DNA of 11,159 bases from an uncultured beta proteobacterium (lineage in GTDB: Bacteria; Pseudomonadota; Gammaproteobacteria; Burkholderiales; Burkholderiaceae_B), in NCBI GenBank assembly GCA_903929925.1, contig CAIYWO010000458.1:1-11159 (forward strand). The letters are read 5' to 3'. Shown piece after piece: positions 1 to 5,196 of the stretch. The translations under genes were made by a program, and so were the position numbers. Each line of letters begins with the position of its first letter. Position 1 is the stretch's first letter. Under the pieces are notes generated by a model that was given only the letters and a program-made list of their open reading frames with translations, made no database searches and had not been told where the DNA came from.

Positions 1-134
1 AAGTTATGGGTACCGGCAGAATCAATGCCCACGACGTCTGAGAGACCCGCGTCATTGATAAGGTGGCGAAAAACGCCTTCAGCACTGGGCGACCGGCAGA
101 TATTGCCCATGCATACGAAGAGGACTTTTGTCAT
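1..134 (-). CDS. Low-molecular-weight protein tyrosine phosphatase, N-terminal part (cut by window edge)
   Basis: Only the first 44 codons are inside the window; the gene continues beyond base 1. The translation begins MTKVLFVCMGNICRSPSAEG and contains the complete C-X5-R-S phosphatase P-loop (Cys8 nucleophile, Arg14 phosphate-binding), which is diagnostic of the low-molecular-weight phosphotyrosine phosphatase family. These cytoplasmic enzymes hydrolyse phosphotyrosine on proteins. Bacterial members often oppose tyrosine kinases of polysaccharide export, but many are stand-alone housekeeping copies. The catalytic Asp near the C-terminus cannot be checked here. The ATG at 134-132 is the only start: upstream in frame there is no ATG, GTG or TTG before a TAG at 173-171. 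No strong Shine-Dalgarno is visible. It lies downstream of uvrB on the same strand after a 219-bp gap, so it probably has its own promoter. In related beta-proteobacteria this gene can precede the isc iron-sulfur cluster, which is a guess for what follows. Confidence 0.9.
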   Translation of the reverse strand, partial: MTKVLFVCMGNICRSPSAEGVFRHLINDAGLSDVVGIDSAGTHN

Positions 135-213
135 GATGGTGCGTATTGTGAGGGAAAACCCGTAACATGTCTAGAGTTTTTTTGCTTAATCACAAGAAAG
201 AAATCAGCATAAG

Positions 214-241
214 ATTATTTAATAAATATATTTATTATCAA
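214..241 (-). promoter_or_regulatory. Candidate sigma70 promoter for the phosphatase gene
   Basis: On the minus strand TTGATA (241-236) is followed by a 16-bp spacer and AATAAT (219-214); each hexamer matches the sigma70 consensus at five of six positions. It would give a leader of roughly 70 nt before the phosphatase ATG. The surrounding 180-350 region is very AT-rich, so chance matches are likely and the assignment is tentative. Confidence 0.35.
220..237. repeat. 18-bp perfect AT-only palindrome in the uvrB-phosphatase gap
   Basis: The sequence TAATAAATATATTTATTA reads identically on both strands. It fills the spacer between the candidate -35 and -10 hexamers of the phosphatase promoter, a position where a dimeric regulator could act. 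Because it is made only of A and T, chance origin cannot be excluded. Confidence 0.5.
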
Positions 242-305
242 TAACTTAATAAACTTTTATGATGTAATTTATAGATACAAAGGCTTAGCGACCTCACAAA
301 TTTTA

Positions 306-319
306 TTGAAATATTTCAA
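306..319. repeat. 14-bp perfect palindrome TTGAAATATTTCAA downstream of uvrB
   Basis: A perfect dyad with 7-bp arms begins 35 bp past the uvrB stop codon. It lacks a GC-rich stem and its flanking T content is unremarkable, so it is a poor intrinsic terminator. It may be a protein-binding site. No regulator can be named from the sequence. Confidence 0.45.
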
Positions 320-353
320 CTTTATGCACCGCAACATTGCAAAACGGACACAT

Positions 354-2555
354 TTAAGCACCAGAAAGTAGCACTCGCTCCTTCAATACTCTGAGAGCAT
401 CCCGAGCAGCCGCCGCCTGCTCAAACTCGAGATTCCGTGCATGATCCAACATCAGTTTTTCTAGTCGCTTGAACTCTTTTGCGAGTGCTTTTTCATCACC
501 CAACAAAGACAAATCCACCTCTTGATCGGGCTGGTCCCGGAACGCAGGTGCAACGATGCCATCGATCAGTTCGCGCACTGCCTTGCGCACACTACGCGCT
601 TGAATGCCGTGCTCAGTATTGAACGCGATCTGCTTATTTCGGCGACGCTCAGTTTCACCCATCGCACGTTTCATCGAGTCCGTCATACGGTCCGCATACA
701 AAATTGCACGGCCATTCAGGTTGCGTGCTGCACGACCGATGGTTTGAATCAAGCTGCGGTCCGACCGTAAAAATCCCTCTTTATCTGCATCGAGGATGGT
801 CACAAGTGACACCTCGGGGATGTCCAGTCCTTCGCGTAGCAGGTTGATGCCGACCAACACATCAAACGCACCGAGTCTCAGATCCCGGATAATTTCTACC
901 CGCTCAACCGTATCAATATCAGAATGCAAATAACGGACTTTGATACCGTGCTCGGCAAGATAGTCCGTCAAATCCTCCGCCATCCGTTTGGTCAGCGTTG
1001 TCACCAGCACACGCTCTTGCACAGCGACACGCAACTTAATTTCACCCAGCAAGTCATCGACCTGTGTGCGCGCAGGTCGAACCTCGACGATGGGGTCAAC
1101 CAAACCAGTTGGCCGAACAACTTGCTCGACCACGTTATCGGTATGTGCCTGTTCGTAGTTACCTGGCGTGGCGGAGACGAAAACACACTGTCGCATCCGC
1201 GCTTCAAACTCTTCCATTTTGAGGGGTCGGTTATCCATCGCCGAAGGCAAGCGAAAGCCGTACGTGACGAGCGTCTCTTTGCGCGCGCGGTCGCCGCGAT
1301 ACATACCGCCTAACTGTCCGATCGTCACATGACTTTCATCGATGAACATGAGCGCATCGCTCGGTAGATAATCGATCAAAGTAGGAGGAGGATCACCCGG
1401 CGCCGCACCCGACAAATGTCGGGAATAATTTTCAATCCCTTTACAGAAACCGAGCTCCGCAAGCATCTCTAAATCAAAACGCGTGCGCTGCTCAATACGC
1501 TGCGCCTCAACGAGGTGACCGGAGTCGACGAAAAATTTAACGCGCTCGCGCAACTCTTGTTTGATCGTTTCAATTGCACGCAATACCGTGTCACGTGGTG
1601 TAACGTAATGCGAGCCCGGGTATACCGTAAAGCGCGGGACTTTCTGTCTGACACGCCCCGTTAAGGGATCAAAAAGTTCAAGACTCTCGACCTCGTCATC
1701 AAACAACGAGAGTCGCACCGCGAGCTCTGCACTTTCAGCCGGGAAGATGTCGATCGTTTCTCCACGGGCACGGAAGGTACCGCGCGTAAATTCTGTGTCG
1801 TTGCGCTCATACTGCATCGCCACCAAACGTGCCAATACTTCTCGACGGGCGATCCGATCGCCCGTGCGCAGAATCAAGACCATCGCGTGATAGTCAGACG
1901 GGTTACCAATACCGTAAATACAGGAAACCGTACCCACAATGACCGTATCGCGCCTTTCAAGCAAACTCTTGGTCGCTGACAAACGCATCTGCTCAATGTG
2001 CTCGTTAATCGAAGAGTCTTTTTCAATGAATAAATCGCGGGTCGGGACGTAGGCTTCCGGTTGGTAATAGTCGTAATAAGACACGAAATACTCGACGGCA
2101 TTGCGCGGGAAAAACTCCCGCATCTCTGCGTACAGCTGTGCGGCTAAGGTCTTGTTCGGTGCTAGTACCACCGCAGGCCTACCCAGGCGCGCGATGATGT
2201 TGGCCATCGTGAAGGTTTTGCCCGACCCCGTTACCCCGAGCAAGGTCTGTGACATCAAGCCATCCCGGATGCCCTGCTCTAACAGGTCAATTGCCCGTGG
2301 TTGGTCCCCTGCAGGCGGATAAGGCTGATACAACTGAAAAGGACTATCCGGATACGAAACAAACTTTCCGGCCTCATTGCCCGTCGAAATCGTTGCATGT
2401 GGCACCACGCCTAGGCTCGCGACTTCATGGGCGACCGCTGCCGGCAATGCGGACGATGGCGGCAAGGACGTCAGCGAATCGGGCGTTGGGTCGTGCGGAT
2501 CCGATGCTGTCAGATCATTGACTGGGGATACTGCGGGTTTCTTGGTCGAGGCCAT
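354..2555 (-). CDS. uvrB: UvrABC system protein B (excision-repair helicase-like subunit), with long N-terminal leader
   Basis: UvrB is the damage-verifying subunit of bacterial nucleotide excision repair: UvrA loads it on DNA, and it then recruits UvrC for dual incision. Diagnostic features are all present. They are Walker A GVTGSGKT (107-114), the tyrosine-rich beta-hairpin YYDYYQPEAYVP (160-171) that inserts between strands, the DESH helicase motif II (406-409), motif VI QTIGRAARN (604-612) and a C-terminal UVR domain (about 690-728) that contacts UvrC. At 733 residues it is about 60 longer than E. coli UvrB (673). The excess is a Pro/Ser/Thr/Ala-rich leader of about 65 residues ahead of the conserved YPDSPFQLYQPYPPAGDQP segment. 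The ATG at 2555-2553 has no clear Shine-Dalgarno, and in-frame TTG (codon 37) and GTG (codons 50, 51) are alternatives. It is divergent from tyrB across 139 bp. No LexA box is seen upstream. Identity is certain; the start is not. Confidence 0.98.
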   Translation of the reverse strand: MASTKKPAVSPVNDLTASDPHDPTPDSLTSLPPSSALPAAVAHEVASLGVVPHATISTGNEAGKFVSYPDSPFQLYQPYPPAGDQPRAIDLLEQGIRDGLMSQTLLGVTGSGKTFTMANIIARLGRPAVVLAPNKTLAAQLYAEMREFFPRNAVEYFVSYYDYYQPEAYVPTRDLFIEKDSSINEHIEQMRLSATKSLLERRDTVIVGTVSCIYGIGNPSDYHAMVLILRTGDRIARREVLARLVAMQYERNDTEFTRGTFRARGETIDIFPAESAELAVRLSLFDDEVESLELFDPLTGRVRQKVPRFTVYPGSHYVTPRDTVLRAIETIKQELRERVKFFVDSGHLVEAQRIEQRTRFDLEMLAELGFCKGIENYSRHLSGAAPGDPPPTLIDYLPSDALMFIDESHVTIGQLGGMYRGDRARKETLVTYGFRLPSAMDNRPLKMEEFEARMRQCVFVSATPGNYEQAHTDNVVEQVVRPTGLVDPIVEVRPARTQVDDLLGEIKLRVAVQERVLVTTLTKRMAEDLTDYLAEHGIKVRYLHSDIDTVERVEIIRDLRLGAFDVLVGINLLREGLDIPEVSLVTILDADKEGFLRSDRSLIQTIGRAARNLNGRAILYADRMTDSMKRAMGETERRRNKQIAFNTEHGIQARSVRKAVRELIDGIVAPAFRDQPDQEVDLSLLGDEKALAKEFKRLEKLMLDHARNLEFEQAAAARDALRVLKERVLLSGA

Positions 2556-2600
2556 GCTAGACTTATTCGGGTTAGCCCTTGGATTTGGGCCGAACCGTAC

Positions 2601-2629
2601 ATTATGTTCCGTCTAATCCAAAGCGTCCA
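2601..2629 (-). promoter_or_regulatory. Candidate sigma70 promoter for uvrB
   Basis: On the minus strand TGGACG (2629-2624, four of six) and CATAAT (2606-2601, five of six) are separated by an optimal 17-bp spacer. This predicts transcription starting near 2594, about 40 nt before the annotated ATG, which favours use of that long-form start. No CTGT or ACAG half-site occurs in the uvrB-tyrB gap. Confidence 0.45.
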
Positions 2630-2650
2630 CTCGAATTACAAACTCGGCTA

Positions 2651-2676
2651 CTTTTCTTCTTCTTTGTCCCTTTTCT
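2651..2676 (+). other. Polypyrimidine tract in the tyrB leader
   Basis: This 26-nt run contains only C and T apart from one G (2666). It ends 18 nt before the tyrB ATG, in a leader that has no recognisable Shine-Dalgarno. Pyrimidine-rich leaders can serve as ribosomal protein S1 contacts, so it may help translation start. That role is inferred. Confidence 0.4.
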
Positions 2677-2694
2677 GACTGACCAACATTGACC

Positions 2695-3900
2695 ATGAGC
2701 ACCCTATTCCAATCCGTAGAACTCGCCCCACGTGATCCTATCCTGGGCCTGAACGAGCAGTTCAATGCCGATCCGCGCAGCACCAAGGTCAACCTTGGCG
2801 TGGGTGTGTACTACGACGATAACGGAAAGATTCCTCTGCTTTCGGCAGTGCACAAGGCGGAGGTCGCACGCGTAGAAGCGGCGGCGGCCCGTGGCTATTT
2901 GCCAATCGAGGGAATCGCTGGCTACAACAAAGGCGCGCAAGAGCTGGTGCTGGGCAAGAACTCGTCCCTCATCGCTGCGGGTCGGGTACTGACGATGCAA
3001 GCGCTAGGTGGCACAGGCGCACTGAAAATCGGTGCGGACTTCATCAAGCAACTTGTCCCCAATGCCAAAGTCGCCATCAGCGATCCAAGCTGGGAAAACC
3101 ATCGCGCGCTGTTTGAACGCGCGGGCTTTGAGGTTGTGAACTACCCTTATTACGATGCAGCTACACACGGTCTGAACTTCAAAGGCATGTTGGATGGACT
3201 GCGTAGTCTCCCGCAGAAGAGTGTGGTGGTGCTGCACGCTTGCTGTCACAACCCGACTGGCGTGGATCTGACTGTTGAACAATGGCGCGAAGTTGCCCAA
3301 GTCGTCAAAGCTTCGAACCTCATTCCTTTCCTGGACATCGCCTACCAAGGTTTCGGCGATGGTCTCGAAGCCGATGCCTCGGCAGTCCGGCTATTTGCGG
3401 ACTTGGACATGACCATGTTCATCAGCTCGTCGTTCTCAAAATCCTTCTCGCTGTATGGCGAGCGCGTTGGTGCGTTGACCATCGTGACCGGCAGCCAGGA
3501 TGAGTCGAGTCGTGTCTTAAGCCAGGTTAAACGTGTTATCCGCACAAACTACTCGAACCCCCCGACACATGGTGGGACGATCGTCTCGACGGTATTGAAC
3601 AGCCCTGAACTCTTTGCCTTGTGGGACCAAGAGTTGGCTGGCATGCGCGACCGTATCCGGCTGATGCGCAAACAGTTAGTTGAGAAGCTGACCCAGTACG
3701 GCGTTAAAGAGGACTGTAGCTACGTCATGAAACAGCGCGGTATGTTTTCGTTTTCTGGCATGACAGCCCCCCAGGTTGAGCGCCTGCGCGCAGAACACGG
3801 GATTTACGCCGTCAGTACGGGGCGCATCTGCGTGGCCGCATTGAACAGCAAAAATATCGACACTGTTGCCAAAGCCATGGCTGAGGTAATGAAGGTCTGA
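2695..3900 (+). CDS. tyrB: Aspartate/aromatic amino acid aminotransferase (PLP-dependent, class I)
   Basis: A 401-residue class I aminotransferase of the AspC/TyrB subfamily, close to the E. coli lengths (396-397). Members transfer the amino group between aspartate or tyrosine/phenylalanine and 2-oxoglutarate in the cytoplasm, serving aspartate metabolism and the last step of tyrosine/phenylalanine synthesis. Visible active-site elements are NPTG (186-189), Asp214 and Tyr217 (PLP ring contacts), the Schiff-base lysine in SSSFSKSFSLYGERVG (Lys249, with Arg257) and the substrate-carboxylate arginine in STGRICVA (Arg377). I chose the ATG at 2695 over a TTG two codons upstream because conserved sequence begins just after it. 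A strong terminator follows 40 bp after the stop, so it is probably a single-gene transcript. AspC versus TyrB specificity cannot be settled by reading. The symbol follows usual beta-proteobacterial naming for the gene next to uvrB. Confidence 0.9.
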   Translation: MSTLFQSVELAPRDPILGLNEQFNADPRSTKVNLGVGVYYDDNGKIPLLSAVHKAEVARVEAAAARGYLPIEGIAGYNKGAQELVLGKNSSLIAAGRVLTMQALGGTGALKIGADFIKQLVPNAKVAISDPSWENHRALFERAGFEVVNYPYYDAATHGLNFKGMLDGLRSLPQKSVVVLHACCHNPTGVDLTVEQWREVAQVVKASNLIPFLDIAYQGFGDGLEADASAVRLFADLDMTMFISSSFSKSFSLYGERVGALTIVTGSQDESSRVLSQVKRVIRTNYSNPPTHGGTIVSTVLNSPELFALWDQELAGMRDRIRLMRKQLVEKLTQYGVKEDCSYVMKQRGMFSFSGMTAPQVERLRAEHGIYAVSTGRICVAALNSKNIDTVAKAMAEVMKV

Positions 3901-3940
3901 CCGCTGAATACCAAGCCTTACACGCGGTCGTTATCCCCTT

Positions 3941-3973
3941 AAAACAGCCTTCCTCACGGAAGGCTGTTTTTTT
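3941..3973 (+). terminator. Rho-independent terminator of tyrB
   Basis: A 13-bp perfect stem pairs 3941-3953 with 3958-3970 around a TCAC loop. The core AGCCTTCC/GGAAGGCT is GC-containing and an uninterrupted T run ends at 3973. It is a textbook intrinsic terminator in the plus direction. The first LexA-type box overlaps its 3' side. Confidence 0.95.
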
Positions 3974-3979
3974 ATACAG
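3964..3979. promoter_or_regulatory. Distal LexA-box match overlapping the tyrB terminator
   Basis: CTGT-TTTTTTAT-ACAG fits the gamma/beta-proteobacterial LexA operator pattern CTGT-N8-ACAG exactly and has the expected AT-only core. It starts 55 bp before the first proximal box and 124 bp before the lexA ATG. The left half is also the descending arm of the tyrB terminator, so part of the match may be forced by terminator structure. Confidence 0.5.
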
Positions 3980-3985
3980 ATTTAT

Positions 3986-4014
3986 TTGCAACTTGATTAT
4001 TTTTAGTGCAAAAT
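3986..4014 (+). promoter_or_regulatory. Candidate sigma70 promoter for lexA
   Basis: TTGCAA (3986-3991) and CAAAAT (4009-4014), each four of six to consensus, are spaced by 17 bp. Transcription would start near 4021, inside the first proximal LexA box, which suits autorepression. An alternative -10 is the TATATA/TATAAA stretch inside that box (4022-4031), but no convincing -35 lies at the right distance from it. Confidence 0.4.
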
Positions 4015-4018
4015 GATG

Positions 4019-4034
4019 CTGTATATATAAACAG
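4019..4034. promoter_or_regulatory. LexA operator (SOS box) 1 of lexA
   Basis: CTGTATATATAAACAG is an exact CTGT-N8-ACAG with a nearly pure TA core, close to the E. coli consensus CTG(TA)5CAG. It overlaps the predicted transcription start of lexA, as expected for autoregulation. The lexA gene immediately downstream makes the assignment secure. Confidence 0.92.
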
Positions 4035-4036
4035 CG

Positions 4037-4052
4037 CTGTACGCATTGACAG
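4037..4052. promoter_or_regulatory. LexA operator (SOS box) 2 of lexA
   Basis: CTGTACGCATTGACAG also fits CTGT-N8-ACAG exactly, though its core is less AT-rich, so binding is probably weaker. It lies 18 bp (origin to origin) after box 1, with two bases between them and both on a similar helix face. Paired operators upstream of lexA are also found in E. coli. Confidence 0.85.
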
Positions 4053-4087
4053 CAAAACCTACCCACTACGCTCAAACAGGCCTAACG

Positions 4088-4789
4088 ATGTCCATCAAAT
4101 TGACCGACCGGCAGCAACAAATTCTGGATCTGATCCGCGAAGCCGTAGTGAACACAGGTTTTCCTCCCACCAGAGCTGAAATTGCCCAGACCTTAGGTTT
4201 TAAGTCAGCGAATGCGGCAGAAGATCACTTGCGTGCACTCGCACGCAAAGGCGTGATTGAGCTCACCGCCGGCGCCTCGCGTGGCATACGCTTGACCGAA
4301 GCGGCCGCTGATTTTTATGGTGATACCGAGATCGATCCCGAGCGCGTCCGTTCGCAATCCACTGAGCACGCCGCACCGGCGCCACTACCAGGTATGGGTC
4401 AGGTGATCCTACCCCTCGTCGGACGCGTGGCTGCAGGCTTCCCAATACTCGCGACTGAAAACATCGAAAGAGAGATTCAGGTCGATCCCAATATGTTTGC
4501 GCAAACCCCAGACTATCTTCTTAAAGTCAGAGGTCTGAGTATGCGTGACATTGGGATTCTTGACGGTGATCTACTCGCAGTCAAAAAAACCAATGTTGCG
4601 CGTAACGGTCAGATCGTTGTTGCACGCATCGATGACGAAGTCACGGTAAAGCGCTTGAATCAAAAGGGAGCGCGCATTGAGCTGTTACCCGAGAACACTG
4701 ACTTTGAGCCAATCATCGTCACCGCTGACCAAGACTTCTCTATCGAAGGCATTGCTCTGGGGTTAATTCGCAGCACTCCGCTGCAATAA
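4088..4789 (+). CDS. lexA: LexA repressor, master regulator of the SOS response
   Basis: LexA dimers repress SOS genes until RecA-ssDNA filaments stimulate self-cleavage. The protein has 233 residues: a winged helix-turn-helix N-terminus (about 1-70, with PTRAEIAQTLGF and the recognition stretch SANAAEDHLRAL), a linker, and an S24-type self-cleavage domain. The scissile Ala116-Gly117 bond lies in VGRVAAGFP, with catalytic Ser151 (GLSMRD) and Lys188 (DEVTVKRL). The 37-residue Ser-Lys spacing equals that of E. coli (119/156). It is about 30 residues longer than E. coli LexA (202), mostly an Ala/Pro/acidic linker at 72-105. I chose the ATG at 4088, which has AGG seven bases upstream. An in-frame TTG at 4046 lies inside SOS box 2 and would add 14 unconserved residues. 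Two proximal boxes show autoregulation. The gene is convergent with hslR, 17 bp apart, with no clear terminator between them. Confidence 0.98.
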   Translation: MSIKLTDRQQQILDLIREAVVNTGFPPTRAEIAQTLGFKSANAAEDHLRALARKGVIELTAGASRGIRLTEAAADFYGDTEIDPERVRSQSTEHAAPAPLPGMGQVILPLVGRVAAGFPILATENIEREIQVDPNMFAQTPDYLLKVRGLSMRDIGILDGDLLAVKKTNVARNGQIVVARIDDEVTVKRLNQKGARIELLPENTDFEPIIVTADQDFSIEGIALGLIRSTPLQ

Positions 4790-4806
4790 CGCGGGTCCAC
4801 AGCAGG

Positions 4807-5196
4807 CTAGGACTCACGCCAGCGCTCAAGCGCTCGTCGATCGCGCTTTGTTGGGCGACCTTCGATGTTCTGTGATGGTTCAACGTAGTATTTACGTCGC
4901 TCTGCTGCCGTCTGCCGCGCCAGCATGCTCTCAGGTGTTTCTTCGTACAAAAGACGCGCAAGTGTCGCTGCGCGTCGTGTCTCAGAAATGCCTCGGACAA
5001 ACAACTCCACATGCTCTTGCTCTCGATGAATCTTGAGCTTGTCGCCAACCTTGATTAAACGAGCAGGTTTCGCACGATCATCGCCTACATGTACTCGTCC
5101 CGCCTCGATTGCCGAGGCGGCAATCGTGCGGGACTTGTAAAAACGCGCGGCCCACAACCACTTATCAAGCCGCACACTATCGACGAACACTTGCAC
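4807..5196 (-). CDS. hslR: Ribosome-associated heat-shock protein Hsp15 (S4 domain)
   Basis: Hsp15 binds free 50S subunits still carrying a nascent chain and helps recycle stalled complexes. At 129 residues it matches E. coli HslR (133). The S4 RNA-binding fold starts with VRLDKWLWAARFYKSR (8-23) and spans to about residue 70, including the AGRVHVG and KVGDKL segments. The conserved LLYEET (82-87) and a basic C-terminal tail (about 113-129, GRPTKRDRRALERWRES) follow. The start is a GTG at 5196-5194 placed directly after the lon TAA, with no intervening base. A second GTG at codon 3 and a third at codon 8 are possible, but all stay tied to the lon end. This implies lon-hslR co-transcription and translational coupling, and so heat-shock control from the lon promoter. 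In E. coli hslR instead accompanies hslO. Confidence 0.92.
   Translation of the reverse strand: MQVFVDSVRLDKWLWAARFYKSRTIAASAIEAGRVHVGDDRAKPARLIKVGDKLKIHREQEHVELFVRGISETRRAATLARLLYEETPESMLARQTAAERRKYYVEPSQNIEGRPTKRDRRALERWRES

Noticed and set aside
924..1313. Plus-strand open frame of 129 codons opposite uvrB
   Set aside because: It is antisense to conserved UvrB sequence and has no recognisable protein signature.
2507..2522. CTGT...TGAC resembling a LexA box inside the uvrB leader
   Set aside because: The second half is TGAC rather than ACAG and it lies within coding sequence.
2579..2608. Plus-strand TTGGAT-N18-TATGTT as a tyrB promoter
   Set aside because: The -35 matches only three of six with a non-optimal spacer, and the minus-strand promoter on the same bases is better.
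2689..2694. In-frame TTG two codons before the tyrB ATG
   Set aside because: It adds only two residues and has no Shine-Dalgarno; the ATG at 2695 is the natural start.
4046..4087. In-frame TTG at 4046 that would extend LexA by 14 residues
   Set aside because: It lies inside SOS box 2, adds no conserved residues, and the ATG at 4088 gives the family-typical N-terminus with AGG suitably upstream.
4771..4785. GCAGC/GCTGC hairpin at the lexA 3' end as a terminator
   Set aside because: The stem is only five base pairs, lies inside the coding region and has no T run on either strand.
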